Made by a program: the position numbers and the translations under genes. A DNA stretch of 36,003 nt from the NCBI GenBank assembly GCA_001803225.1, contig MHBF01000076.1, forward strand, positions 1 through 36,003. The letters are read 5' to 3'. The notes beneath the pieces are model-generated. The model had not been told where the DNA came from. It did not search any database and saw only the letters and a program-made list of their open reading frames with translations. This stretch comes from Lentisphaerae bacterium GWF2_44_16. Its GTDB lineage: Bacteria; Verrucomicrobiota; Lentisphaeria; Victivallales; GWF2-45-14. Positions 8,138 to 16,487 of the stretch are shown in pieces. Each line of letters starts with the position of its first letter. The stretch's first letter is position 1.

Positions 8138-8584
8138 TTAGGATTTGCCGGTGCTGCCGAAACCGCCGGCGCCGCGTTTTGTGTCGGAAAGTTTTTCCAC
8201 GGCGACGAATTCCACGTCGGGAAGTTCGTTTATCACCATCTGTGCTATGCGGTCGCCTCTCACCACTTTGAAGTTTTCATGTCCGGCATTCATTATAATG
8301 ACGCAGACTTCGCCTCTGTATCCGGCGTCTATGGTTCCCGGAGAGTTCAAGACAGTCAAAGCGTGTTTTATGGCAAGTCCACTGCGCGGCCTTACCTGGG
8401 CTTCAAAGCCTATGGGCAGTTCGATGAAGAGCCCGGTGGGAACGAGGCAGGGTTTGCCGGGAGGGAGTTCCATATCAACGCGTGATCTCAGGTCAAAGGC
8501 GGCATCATCATGATGGGCTTTTTTAGGTTGAAGGTCTTCGCAACCCTCCTGCATGGTAAAACGGACAGTTACTTTCGTCTGCAT
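8138..8584 (-). CDS. dut: Deoxyuridine 5'-triphosphate nucleotidohydrolase (dUTPase)
   Basis: A 148-residue trimeric-type dUTPase that splits dUTP to dUMP and pyrophosphate, keeping uracil out of DNA and feeding dTMP synthesis. All five motifs are present: DAAFDLRS (27-34), PRSGLA (66-71), [11 protein letters not shown] with catalytic Asp86 and Tyr89, GDRIAQMVI (110-118), and the flexible glycine-rich tail [10 protein letters not shown] (137-146). Length is normal for the family. AAGGAG lies close before the ATG. It is divergent from the tandem PilT gene and has its own promoter. Confidence 0.98.
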   Translation of the reverse strand: MQTKVTVRFTMQEGCEDLQPKKAHHDDAAFDLRSRVDMELPPGKPCLVPTGLFIELPIGFEAQVRPRSGLAIKHALTVLNSPGTIDAGYRGEVCVIIMNAGHENFKVVRGDRIAQMVINELPDVEFVAVEKLSDTKRGAGGFGSTGKS

Positions 8585-8608
8585 TTGGTCTCCTTGTATT
8601 TCAATGAT

Positions 8609-8637
8609 ATATTACCAGTAAGAATATAATCTGTAAA
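8609..8637 (-). promoter_or_regulatory. Candidate sigma-70 promoter of dut
   Basis: Read on the minus strand: TTTACA (8637-8632), a 17-nt spacer and TAATAT (8614-8609). Transcription would start near 8602 and give an 18-nt leader before the dut ATG that contains the AAGGAG ribosome site. Confidence 0.6.
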
Positions 8638-8683
8638 TAATATCAAGGGTTTGTATCTTTACAAATCTGGAAATGCCGGGAAC

Positions 8684-10882
8684 ATGCAAATAACAGAACT
8701 TCTCGTCGAAACCGCGCGCTCCGGTGCGTCGGACCTTTTTATAAGCGCCGGAAAGCCTCCATCCTGCCGCCGGAACGGTAAACTTCAGCGGATGGGAACT
8801 GAAATAGCGGAAGCTTCTATCATAGACTCGTTCAGGCAGGGCATATTGTCCCAGATTTCAGAAAAGTGTTACAGGGAAAAAGGCAGTTACGATGTAGGGT
8901 TAACTTTGCGTGAGGGTCTGCGTTTCCGTATAAATTTTCTGGTCAGACAGGGAATGCCGTCATTTGTAGCGCGTCCGATACCGTCAGGGTTGGACCTGAA
9001 ATTCAAAGAACTCAATCTGCCTTCTGTAATTGAGGAATTCGCCGACAGCCTGCGCGGGCTTATTCTGATAGCGGGTTCAGCGGGAAGCGGCAAGTCCACC
9101 ACCATGGCCGCCATTATGAACCACATAAATTCAAACTACGAAAAACATATAGTAAGCATTGAAGACCCTATCGAATTCATTCACACAGACAGAAAGAGCC
9201 TTATAACTCAGAGAGAAATCGGTTCTGACACTTCAAGTTTCGGGGAGGCGTTGAAAAATGTGGTGCGGGAAAGCCCGGACGTTATAATAATAGGAGAAAT
9301 GCGCGACTTGGAAACGATGCAGACCGCCATAACAGCGGCGCTCACGGGGCATCTGGTAATATCCACAGTGCACACTGCCGATACTGTGCAGGCGGTTGAA
9401 AGAATAATCAATCATTTTCCCGAACACTTGCGGGCACAGGCCGCGGATGATCTTTCGCTTGCGATAAGAGGGATAATTGCCCAGCGGCTCATAAAGACAA
9501 AAGACGGAACGGGGATGATGCCAGCTGTTGAAGTATTGAAATCCACTCCGCACATGAAAAACCTTATCTCCGCCAGAAAATACAAGGAACTCGAAGAGGC
9601 TATAAAGCGAGGCTCCGAAGAAGGCATGGTAACTTTTACCCGTGCCATTTCCGAGCTCTATAAAAATGATAAAATATCGCTCAAAGACGGTATTGCCGCA
9701 TCTACAAACCCCGATGAATTCCTCCTTCTGGCTGAGGGCATGGAAAGCGGCATTGAGACTTTCAGGGATGATTTCAAGGTCGGCGGTGCCTCCGAAGACG
9801 AAATCAATATGAAACGTCTCCTTTATTCGGCAGTTGCCAACAATGCCAGTGATCTCATACTCAGTGCCGGAAGCCCTCCTTCTCTCAGGGTCAACGGCGA
9901 TTTATGTCCCCTTGAAGCCGAACCCTTGACGGGGCAAGATACCAAACGTCTTCTTTTCAGTATCATAACCCCCAGGCAGAGGGCGATTTTTGAAGAACAG
10001 AGGGAACTTGATTTTGCTATGACCCTTGATGTCGGAAAGGCAAAAGACGGGAAACAGAAAGAAATACCTTACCGCTTCAGAGTGAACGCATTTTTCCAGC
10101 GCGGCAACGTTACTGCCGCCGTGAGAGTGATATCTCAAACAATACCCGATCCCGTCACCCTCGGCATACCGCAATGTATCGTGAATCTTACCGACAAAAA
10201 ACACGGCCTTATTCTTGTTACGGGTCCCACCGGGCACGGAAAAAGCACGACCCTCGCCAGCATGATCGACAGAATAAATGAAAAACGGGCATGCCATATA
10301 ATTACTGTTGAAGATCCCATAGAATATGTGCACGGCAATAAAAAAGCCATAGTCGAACAAAGAGAAGTACACGCCGACACTCTCAGTTTTTCCAACGCGC
10401 TTAAATATGTTCTGCGGCAGGACCCGGATGTAATACTGATAGGAGAGATGCGCGATACGGAAACAATAGCCGCGGCGCTCACGGCCGCTGAAACAGGACA
10501 TCTGGTAATGGCAACTCTGCACACAAACGACGCGCCGCAGAGTATTGACAGAATAATCGATTCCTTTCCGGCACATCAGCAGAATCAAATAAAAGTCCAG
10601 CTCGCGGGAACTCTTCTCGGCATAATAGCCCAGCGCCTTATTCCTCTTAAAAGCGGAAAGGGCAGAGTCGCCGCCTTTGAAGTACTTATCGGTAATTCCG
10701 GAGCGAAAGCCCTCATAAGAGAAGGTAAAACCCACCTGATACAGTCCACTATGGAAACAGCCGCCAGGGACGGCATGGTAACTATGGAAAAAGCCCTGAA
10801 AGAGCTTTACAGCCGCGGAGTGATTTCAAAGGATGATGTTTCCAGTCTCACTCCAATCACCGAAAGACAGGCCTCCTACTAG
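8684..10882 (+). CDS. Tandem PilT-PilT type IV pilus retraction ATPase fusion
   Basis: A 732-residue protein with two complete PilT-like motor units in one chain, about twice the family length. ATG 8684 is preferred over the upstream TTG 8651 because MQITELLVETARSGASDL aligns with normal PilT N-termini. Numbering from it: unit 1 has Walker A GSAGSGKST (131-139), Asp-box Glu160, Walker B IIIGEMRD and His-box HTADT; unit 2 begins near 378 (LLYSAVANNASDLILSAG) and has Walker A GPTGHGKST (514-522), Glu543, LIGEMRD and HTNDA. Both also keep the C-terminal PilT segment (KNLISARK and KALIREGK). Both look catalytically intact. Separate pilT and pilU genes are the usual arrangement, so this may be a fused equivalent. 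It would act at the cytoplasmic face of a pilus or secretion machine. No pilus operon is adjacent. Confidence 0.92.
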   Translation: MQITELLVETARSGASDLFISAGKPPSCRRNGKLQRMGTEIAEASIIDSFRQGILSQISEKCYREKGSYDVGLTLREGLRFRINFLVRQGMPSFVARPIPSGLDLKFKELNLPSVIEEFADSLRGLILIAGSAGSGKSTTMAAIMNHINSNYEKHIVSIEDPIEFIHTDRKSLITQREIGSDTSSFGEALKNVVRESPDVIIIGEMRDLETMQTAITAALTGHLVISTVHTADTVQAVERIINHFPEHLRAQAADDLSLAIRGIIAQRLIKTKDGTGMMPAVEVLKSTPHMKNLISARKYKELEEAIKRGSEEGMVTFTRAISELYKNDKISLKDGIAASTNPDEFLLLAEGMESGIETFRDDFKVGGASEDEINMKRLLYSAVANNASDLILSAGSPPSLRVNGDLCPLEAEPLTGQDTKRLLFSIITPRQRAIFEEQRELDFAMTLDVGKAKDGKQKEIPYRFRVNAFFQRGNVTAAVRVISQTIPDPVTLGIPQCIVNLTDKKHGLILVTGPTGHGKSTTLASMIDRINEKRACHIITVEDPIEYVHGNKKAIVEQREVHADTLSFSNALKYVLRQDPDVILIGEMRDTETIAAALTAAETGHLVMATLHTNDAPQSIDRIIDSFPAHQQNQIKVQLAGTLLGIIAQRLIPLKSGKGRVAAFEVLIGNSGAKALIREGKTHLIQSTMETAARDGMVTMEKALKELYSRGVISKDDVSSLTPITERQASY

Positions 10883-10984
10883 AAGAATATAAGTAAAAAA
10901 ACGGATTTTTCGCAGTGAGAGCTGGATTTTTCAATATTATTTGCAATCTTATTCAGGTTTAATTGAATACAAATAACAAAGGAA

Positions 10985-11344
10985 ATGATGAAATCTTTGA
11001 AGAAAATTATTTGTCTCGCCTTGGGCGGGATATTGATAGCGGCTTTAGGTTCGTTACTGTTGATGGCAGGAGGATGGAACGCGTTAGGCCCTTCTGGGGT
11101 AGCACGCATAGGAGGTCTTCTGACTATAATGCCTTTTTTCTGGGCGGGAGAAATCTGTCCTCCGTTTTTTCATATTATGGATTATCTGTCAAAACTGCCT
11201 CCGCCCTCAGGGTCTGTTCTAATATATTTCATCCTGCCCGCCATTGCCTGGACGATTGCGCTCTCTCTCTTTTACGGAATATACAGTCTGGCGAAAAATC
11301 AGTTCAAAAAACTGAAAACATCGGGGAATAAAACAGGTGAATAA
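10985..11344 (+). CDS. Small integral membrane protein
   Basis: About 119 residues with three hydrophobic spans: roughly 7-30 (IICLALGGILIAALGSLLLMAGG), 43-60, and 77-100 (SVLIYFILPAIAWTIALSLFYG), and a basic C-terminus. I do not recognise a family. Two ATGs are adjacent. AAAGGA (10978-10983) is better spaced for the second, at 10988. The stop codon overlaps the GTG start of ispF by eight bases, which implies translational coupling. It probably shares a transcript with ispF, though no functional link is evident. Confidence 0.65.
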   Translation: MMKSLKKIICLALGGILIAALGSLLLMAGGWNALGPSGVARIGGLLTIMPFFWAGEICPPFFHIMDYLSKLPPPSGSVLIYFILPAIAWTIALSLFYGIYSLAKNQFKKLKTSGNKTGE

Positions 11345-11816
11345 TATCCGGGCAGGGCAGGGCTTTGATGTACACCGGCTGACGGAAGGCCGTAAACTGA
11401 TATTGTGCGGAGTTGAAATCCCATATAAGCTGGGCTTGGACGGACACAGTGACGCGGATGTTGCCGCACATGCCGTAATGGACGCGGTGCTTGGCGCGTT
11501 GGCCTTGGGCGATATTGGAAAATGGTTTCCTGATACGGATGAAAAATACAAAGGCGCCGACAGCATGAAACTCCTTGCTTCGCTGCTCTCAAGTCCCGAA
11601 ATAAAAGACTGGAAACTTAACAATATTGATATTATAATTATCGCTCAGGAGCCGAAGTTCGCTCCTTTCATGGACGAGATGAGGCGCAATCTGGCTGAGA
11701 TTTTCAAATGCGGCATTGACAGGGTTTCGGTAAAGGCCACTACCACGGAAAAACTGGGTTTTTGCGGCAGGGGCGAAGGGATTGCGGCTTCAGCGGTTGT
11801 TCTTATGACAAAATGA
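11337..11816 (+). CDS. ispF: 2-C-methyl-D-erythritol 2,4-cyclodiphosphate synthase
   Basis: A 159-residue enzyme of the MEP isoprenoid pathway that cyclises CDP-methylerythritol 2-phosphate with loss of CMP. The metal ligands Asp11 and His13 (GFDVHR) and His45 are present, as are the loop GHSDADV (36-42), the trimer signature ALGDIGKWFPDTD, and the C-terminal KATTTEKLGFCGRGEGIAA. The GTG start at 11337 overlaps the preceding membrane-protein gene by eight bases. Its usual partner ispD is not in the window. Confidence 0.97.
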   Translation: MNNIRAGQGFDVHRLTEGRKLILCGVEIPYKLGLDGHSDADVAAHAVMDAVLGALALGDIGKWFPDTDEKYKGADSMKLLASLLSSPEIKDWKLNNIDIIIIAQEPKFAPFMDEMRRNLAEIFKCGIDRVSVKATTTEKLGFCGRGEGIAASAVVLMTK

Positions 11817-11853
11817 ATATGAATAAATTTCAGAATATCATGGAGGCATTGAG

Positions 11854-13332
11854 TTGAAAAAAAATTATCTTGCTTTTGATCTGGGCGCTTCCAGCGGGCG
11901 CGCTATTTTGGGTGAACTTTCGGACGGAAGACTTTCGCTTTCTGAAATACACCGCTTCACTAACGGGCCTCTTGAAAAGGACGGCTCTCTTTTCTGGGAC
12001 TTTGACGCCATCTGCCGTGAAATAAAAACCGGACTGAAAAAGGCCCTGCTTAAAACAAATGACATATCAAGCATAGCCGTGGACACTTGGGGCGTGGACT
12101 ATATTCTTCTGAAAAAAGACGGAAATGCGGCGCGACTTCCCTATCATTACAGGGACGCCAGGACAGACAAGACTTCCGAAAAAGTTTTTTCAATCGTTCC
12201 AGCCGCTCATATCTATGAGAAAACAGGCATACAGTATATGCAGCTCAATACTCTTTATCAACTTTTTGAACATGAAAAAACACACCCGGAAGATTTTGAG
12301 GGCTCTACACTTCTGCTGATACCGGACGCTTTGACATATATGCTTTGCGGAGACAGGGCATGCGAATATACCGAAGCCTCCACCAGCAACCTTATTGACG
12401 CAAAGCAAAAGAACTGGGACTTGGAACTGATAGAAAGGCTGGGACTGCCGTCTTCAGTTTTCCCCCGGATCGCGATGCCCTGCACAGCGGCGGGCAAGCT
12501 TACGCCTGAACTTCAGAAGGAGCTTTCATGCCCGGCGATTTCCGTAATGAGAATAGGCAGTCATGATACTGCTTCGGCGGTGGCTTCCGTTCCCGCGCCG
12601 CACGGCAAAAAATGGGCTTATGTCAGCTGTGGTACCTGGGCGCTTCTCGGAGCGGAACTTGACCAGCCCATACTTTCGGAAAAAGCCCGTCTTGCGGGTT
12701 TCACCAACGAGGGGGGGCTTGACGGCAAAATACGTTTCCTTACCAATATCATGGGTACCTGGCTCCTCCAGGAGACAAAAAGGGTATGGGAGGAGAAGGG
12801 CAGAAAAATATCATATCCGGAAATGGGAGCGATGGCGATGAAGGCCGAGCCCCTGAAATTCCTTATAAACCCCAATGACAAGAAATTTCTTTCACCCGGC
12901 GATATGCCAGGGAATATAAGGGATTACTGCATGGAAACAGGGCAGGGGAAAATTCCCGATGACAATGCCGTTCTGAGATGTGTTTATGATTCTCTGGCGC
13001 TTTATTTCCGCATGAAACTCGAAGAACTTCAGGCGCTTCTGGGCGTAAAATATGAATGCCTTAACATTGTGGGAGGCGGAACGAAAGACCGCACCTTGAT
13101 GCAGCTTGCCTCCGACTGCCTGGGAATAGCTGTCGCGGCTGGTCCTGTCGAAGCGACTTCAATAGGGAATATCATAGGGCAGGCCATGGCTGACGGAACT
13201 CTTTCAAACCTTGCTGACGCACGCGAAATAGTCCGTTCCTCTTTCGATGTGGAAGAGTTCAAGCCCTCCTCAGGCAACGCAGTCACATGGAACGGCGCGC
13301 TTGAAAAATTCAGAAAGCTTTGTCAGGCGTAG
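11854..13332 (+). CDS. rhaB: Rhamnulokinase
   Basis: A 492-residue FGGY-family sugar kinase. The N-terminal phosphate-binding loop DLGASSGRA (9-17) and AVDTWGVDYILL are characteristic of rhamnulokinase (RhaB), which phosphorylates L-rhamnulose at O-1 in L-rhamnose breakdown. The second FGGY domain contains the ATP site (ISVMRIGSHDTASAV, SCGTWALLG, NIVGGGTKD). Fuculokinase is a less likely alternative. The start is a TTG with GGAGG (11842-11846) seven bases upstream. The gene stands without the other rha genes; it follows ispF by 37 bases and may share its transcript, which is unusual for a catabolic gene. Confidence 0.9.
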   Translation: MKKNYLAFDLGASSGRAILGELSDGRLSLSEIHRFTNGPLEKDGSLFWDFDAICREIKTGLKKALLKTNDISSIAVDTWGVDYILLKKDGNAARLPYHYRDARTDKTSEKVFSIVPAAHIYEKTGIQYMQLNTLYQLFEHEKTHPEDFEGSTLLLIPDALTYMLCGDRACEYTEASTSNLIDAKQKNWDLELIERLGLPSSVFPRIAMPCTAAGKLTPELQKELSCPAISVMRIGSHDTASAVASVPAPHGKKWAYVSCGTWALLGAELDQPILSEKARLAGFTNEGGLDGKIRFLTNIMGTWLLQETKRVWEEKGRKISYPEMGAMAMKAEPLKFLINPNDKKFLSPGDMPGNIRDYCMETGQGKIPDDNAVLRCVYDSLALYFRMKLEELQALLGVKYECLNIVGGGTKDRTLMQLASDCLGIAVAAGPVEATSIGNIIGQAMADGTLSNLADAREIVRSSFDVEEFKPSSGNAVTWNGALEKFRKLCQA

Positions 13333-13352
13333 AAGATATTATTTTCTTGGAA

Positions 13353-13389
13353 TTATGCAGATCTAAAGTTGTACTTTGGATTTGCATAA
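13353..13389. repeat. Long hairpin between convergent rhaB and epimerase genes
   Basis: Arms 13353-13369 and 13373-13389 pair over 17 positions (three G-U or U-G pairs) with a 3-nt loop. No T-run follows on either strand, so it is not a standard intrinsic terminator, but its place between two convergent genes suits transcript 3'-end formation or protection. Confidence 0.6.
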
Positions 13390-13433
13390 ATCAAGAGAAC
13401 GTAAAATAAGCATCAATCTTCTGAAAAAATTAT

Positions 13434-14957
13434 CTACTTTTTGATTGCGCCGAGAAGACTCAGGTGTTTTTCAAAATGATACTTGAGTTTTTCGTAATAA
13501 TATTTTTCATGTGCATGGAGGGCCGCGAAGAAGAGGGGCCTTATGGCAGGGTCTCTCAATATCGGGCCGTATGTTATGTGAAGGAGCTGTCTTGCCTCGT
13601 TCATTTCCATGAGCTTCGGAAGGTCTTCATCATAAAGGCTGTCAATCGCGGGTATTTTGGACATGTCCGATGTTATATGATAAAGCTTTATGACTTCATC
13701 GAGATGATTGAGCGCGCATGTATGCATTACCCTGTAGAGGACGGGGTCTTTTTCGGCGATAACTCTTACAGCCTCAAGCCAGCTTGTTCCGGCGGTTTTC
13801 AGGTGGAGGCGCATATCGGTCATTTTGCCGATAGTCGGGAAAACCATGAATTTATCGCTTCCTGAATGGATGGAAACTTTGTAATTGCCGCAGGCCTTTG
13901 CTATTTCGGCATGTACGGCGAACTGTTTGCTGAATTCGTTGAGGTTGCCTATGTAGTCGATGCCTTTCTGAAATTCCCCGATGAAGCGCGGAGCAAGAGA
14001 GGTGAAGACAACCTTTCTATAGAGAAGTTCCTTCACTATGAAGAGGTGATGCTCGGGAAGTGTCGGCGAAGTGGTCTCATCAATAGAGATTTCAAGATCA
14101 AATTCCTTGCCGCGTTTTTCTTTCAGATGCTCATGTACTTCAGCGGCGAAATCCATTGCCTTGACATACATCACCGCGCAGCGTTTAGCAGTCGGAACGT
14201 CAATTTTTATTGTAAGAGCGCCAATGTCGAAAGTCTTGTCAAAATATGTTTTCTTAATTCTGGAAATAACATCCTGCGGCAGGGAATTGAAGGCGGTTTC
14301 TATTTCCGAGTCGCTCCAGTCTCCGGCGGCGGCGAGCATGACTTCCGAAAGGTCCAGAGTAATCATGGGCATTCCGGCGGAAAGCGCCACATCAATATCA
14401 GATATTTTTTTGAGGTGGTCGCCGTCGGCGCCGTAACCATCTTTATAGCCGCACTGATAAACTAGAAAAGCCGCGTCATCCACTACATTTCTGTAGGTCC
14501 TTCCCGTGAGGGTCAATTCTCTCATGGATTGCTGGGCCAGAACAGGGGTTACGTCATATTCTTTCACAGCCGCTATGTGTCCTGGGGAGGCCAGGCCGAG
14601 GCGGTCGCCGCAGCCTATGGTTGTTTTTCTGTTGCGCAATGATACGGGGGCTGTCCATGGGAAGAGTTCTCTGAGGACTTCGGCGTTATTTGCGTTCAGG
14701 GGACATTTTTTTGCGTAAACGCCGTCATCGCCTATCTGCTCGCCTGAGAATTTTCCGATAATGCCGTTTTCGCTGACGGAGATAAGCATGATGAACTTCT
14801 GGATATGATCCCTGGCCATGGCGATAATGGCATTGTCTTTTTTATGTATTGAATTACGGTAAAAGGAAATAGCGCTCTCATCATGATGGATTGTTTCCCT
14901 GATATGCTCTTCATTGGCATCAATGATTGACGGTACATTTTTAAATATTTTTTTCAT
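13434..14957 (-). CDS. uxaE: Tagaturonate/fructuronate epimerase-like protein (UxaE family)
   Basis: A 507-residue protein whose conserved blocks fit the UxaE family, which epimerises D-tagaturonate and D-fructuronate at C-3 in hexuronate use: IGCGDRLGLASPGHI (about 112-126), SMRELTLTGRTYRNVVDDA, GYGADGDHLK, the metal-type acid in LEISIDETTSPTLPEHH, SLAPRFIGEFQKGIDYIGN, SIHSGSDKF, and LHLKTAGTSWLEAVRVIAE. The histidine- and acid-rich segments suit a metal-dependent TIM-barrel. I call the family from recalled motifs, so the exact substrate is less sure than the fold. It has its own promoter at 15072-15044 and converges on rhaB; both fit degradation of plant pectin-type sugars. Confidence 0.78.
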   Translation of the reverse strand: MKKIFKNVPSIIDANEEHIRETIHHDESAISFYRNSIHKKDNAIIAMARDHIQKFIMLISVSENGIIGKFSGEQIGDDGVYAKKCPLNANNAEVLRELFPWTAPVSLRNRKTTIGCGDRLGLASPGHIAAVKEYDVTPVLAQQSMRELTLTGRTYRNVVDDAAFLVYQCGYKDGYGADGDHLKKISDIDVALSAGMPMITLDLSEVMLAAAGDWSDSEIETAFNSLPQDVISRIKKTYFDKTFDIGALTIKIDVPTAKRCAVMYVKAMDFAAEVHEHLKEKRGKEFDLEISIDETTSPTLPEHHLFIVKELLYRKVVFTSLAPRFIGEFQKGIDYIGNLNEFSKQFAVHAEIAKACGNYKVSIHSGSDKFMVFPTIGKMTDMRLHLKTAGTSWLEAVRVIAEKDPVLYRVMHTCALNHLDEVIKLYHITSDMSKIPAIDSLYDEDLPKLMEMNEARQLLHITYGPILRDPAIRPLFFAALHAHEKYYYEKLKYHFEKHLSLLGAIKK

Positions 14958-15043
14958 AGGCCTGATTTTCTCCGAAAAGAGAGTGAATGTTTAATTGTCC
15001 TCATCGCAAACATAAATTTGTCCGCAAACGTCCGTGATTTTCA

Positions 15044-15072
15044 AATATAGGAGTATGCAAGTAATTAGTCAA
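15044..15072 (-). promoter_or_regulatory. Sigma-70 promoter of the UxaE-like gene
   Basis: On the minus strand TTGACT (15072-15067) is followed after 17 bases by TATATT (15049-15044). The predicted start near 15037 leaves a leader of about 80 nt carrying two GTTTGCG direct repeats at an 18-bp period, which could be a repressor site. Confidence 0.7.
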
Positions 15073-15168
15073 GAGTGATGATTGAAGCTTTTTCCGATTA
15101 ATTGAAATTCTTCAGTGCCTGAGTTGGCGGAGACATGGGGAAAAGCTCTTATTTGCATAGGCATGTTT

Positions 15169-15197
15169 TTGACAATCTGATATTTGTGTGCTACTTT
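15169..15197 (+). promoter_or_regulatory. Sigma-70 promoter with extended -10 for the gene at 15258
   Basis: TTGACA (15169-15174), a 17-nt spacer, and TACTTT (15192-15197) preceded by TGC. The perfect -35 and the extended -10 make up for the weaker hexamer. The leader would be about 54 nt. Confidence 0.65.
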
Positions 15198-15257
15198 AAC
15201 GCTTTATTAATATACTACAAATATGTCATGACAGTAGAAATAGGAAATGGAATTTAA

Positions 15258-15668
15258 ATGGAAGAAAAAATTTATTATAAGGATGACCGGGTAAAAGTTA
15301 CCGATTTGCGGATAACCTGCAACCATGTGACGGTGCCGATAGAAAAAATAGAAAACGTGATTGTCGATTTCAAAGTCGCGACTATGACCGTGTCGGTATC
15401 CCTTTTTATGCTGGTATTGCTTTTGATTCCGCTTTTGTGTTATTTTTACGGGCCGTACGGATGCTGGGGAATTATCCTTCTGATAGCCGGCGCTTTTTGG
15501 CTGAGAATGATTTACAAAACTTATACTGTTCTCAAAATCTCACTGGGCACGAGGACGCTTAATATTCTCGAAACAAGTATGCCCAACCGCGAATATATCT
15601 TCAAAATAGAAGAAGCTCTTAAAGCTGCTGTACTTGATGTTTCCAGTGGGGCGAATATGGCCGTCTGA
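15258..15668 (+). CDS. Small membrane protein, DUF6232-like
   Basis: 136 residues. The N-terminus (IYYKDDRVKVTDLRITCNHVTVPIEKIENV) has the pattern of DUF6232-type proteins: a short beta-rich cytoplasmic part followed by two membrane helices (about 44-63 and 67-88) and a further cytoplasmic beta segment. The function of the family is unknown. AGGAAATGG precedes the ATG at usable distance. It has its own promoter and is convergent with the zinc-ribbon membrane gene. The family call is tentative. Confidence 0.6.
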   Translation: MEEKIYYKDDRVKVTDLRITCNHVTVPIEKIENVIVDFKVATMTVSVSLFMLVLLLIPLLCYFYGPYGCWGIILLIAGAFWLRMIYKTYTVLKISLGTRTLNILETSMPNREYIFKIEEALKAAVLDVSSGANMAV

Positions 15669-15703
15669 GCAATCGGAGTTTTTTTTCTGAATATCCCGGA
15701 GTC

Positions 15704-15774
15704 TGAAAAAAAGAAAAGCAGCCTTTGGGGGTATCAGGAGGACGGCTGATAGTTGACAATAGGCTGCTTTTCTT
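15704..15774 (-). terminator. Terminator of the zinc-ribbon membrane gene
   Basis: A perfect 14-bp inverted repeat, AGGCTGCTTTTCTT (15761-15774) with AAGAAAAGCAGCCT (15711-15724), with a 36-nt loop. On the minus strand the stem runs into seven more T (15710-15704), as expected for an intrinsic terminator of the gene that ends at 15794. On the plus strand the stem itself ends in T-rich sequence and may serve the convergent gene. Confidence 0.75.
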
Positions 15775-15793
15775 AAATATGATAAACTTTTTC

Positions 15794-16261
15794 TTATTTC
15801 TGCAAAAACCAGAAAATAGCAAAACCCCATACAAAACATCCGGCAACTGCGATAAGAGATCCCGCAAGGGATTTCATGTATCCTCTATATCTGTTTCCTG
15901 AAAATGCCGTGATTATAAAGGCGGAAATTCCCATAAATAGAGCCGGCAGACTCAATATGCCGAAAAGAAAGAGGCCCCATAAACTGTAAATAAGAGAGAG
16001 ATGGGCGAGAGGACATTCCCTGTCTTGCCGAGGATTAAGCTTTTTCGTATTCAAAATGCAGTTTACATCGAAAGAAACATTTTTTGTAACGCTCTTGCTG
16101 GAGGTATCAATATACTGGGGGGCCACAGGAGTATGATGTTCAGAAATAAGGGAAACCAGTTCAGGATAATCAAACCTCATGCCGCATTCACATATATAGC
16201 TGCCGATTTTATTGACGGTATATTTATTCCTGCAATAAGGGCATGTAAATATATTTCCCAT
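15794..16261 (-). CDS. Zinc-ribbon membrane protein
   Basis: About 155 residues from ATG 16261, which has AAAGGA four bases upstream; a TTG seven codons earlier (16282) is less likely. The N-terminus is a zinc ribbon (CPYC, then CECG). A linker of about 60 residues leads to two or three hydrophobic segments (LIYSLWGLFLFGILSLPALFMGISAFIITAF and a last helix AGSLIAVAGCFVWGFAIFWFL in outline). This is the usual layout of small DUF4190-like membrane proteins of unknown role. Nothing in the context gives a function. Confidence 0.65.
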   Translation of the reverse strand: MGNIFTCPYCRNKYTVNKIGSYICECGMRFDYPELVSLISEHHTPVAPQYIDTSSKSVTKNVSFDVNCILNTKKLNPRQDRECPLAHLSLIYSLWGLFLFGILSLPALFMGISAFIITAFSGNRYRGYMKSLAGSLIAVAGCFVWGFAIFWFLQK

Positions 16262-16420
16262 ACTTTCCTTTTTTTCAGCCAATGGCTGTTTTTCTGAATT
16301 AGCATATAGGATGCCAATATTCCGATGAGATTATAAAAAATGGAAATTAAGTTCATATAAAAAACACTCAGAGTATCCTCGGTTCCATACTGGACAATGC
16401 AGTTTTTTTTGTCTTCCCTA

Positions 16421-16449
16421 TTGCCTTCATATTTGAATTATGATATAAT
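16421..16449 (+). promoter_or_regulatory. Sigma-70 promoter of the second GntR/LacI regulator
   Basis: TTGCCT (16421-16426), 17 bases, TATAAT (16444-16449). The predicted start is near 16456 and leaves a leader of about 32 nt without a clear ribosome site before ATG 16488. Confidence 0.75.
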
Positions 16450-16471
16450 GTTTAATAATTAATAAACATTA
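16446..16471. promoter_or_regulatory. Inverted-repeat operator over the -10 box and start site
   Basis: TAATGTTTA (16446-16454) and TAAACATTA (16463-16471) form a perfect 9-bp inverted repeat with eight bases between. The left arm overlaps the -10 hexamer. A further ACATTA half-site follows at 16474-16479 on the same strand. It is likely an autoregulatory site for the GntR-type protein encoded next. Confidence 0.6.
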
Positions 16472-16487
16472 AAACATTATTTTACAG

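Larger units (their letters stand above)
14958..15257. other. Divergent control region between the epimerase gene and a small membrane protein gene
   Basis: No gene lies here. It contains a promoter on each strand (15044-15072 minus and 15169-15197 plus) and two CGCAAAC elements (15005-15011 and 15023-15029) downstream of the minus-strand start, read as GTTTGCG direct repeats in that leader and possibly a regulator site. The rest is AT-rich without recognisable structure. Confidence 0.6.

Noticed and set aside
9902..10735. 277-codon open frame antisense to the tandem PilT gene
   Set aside because: A shadow of the conserved PilT coding frame, with no recognisable protein features.
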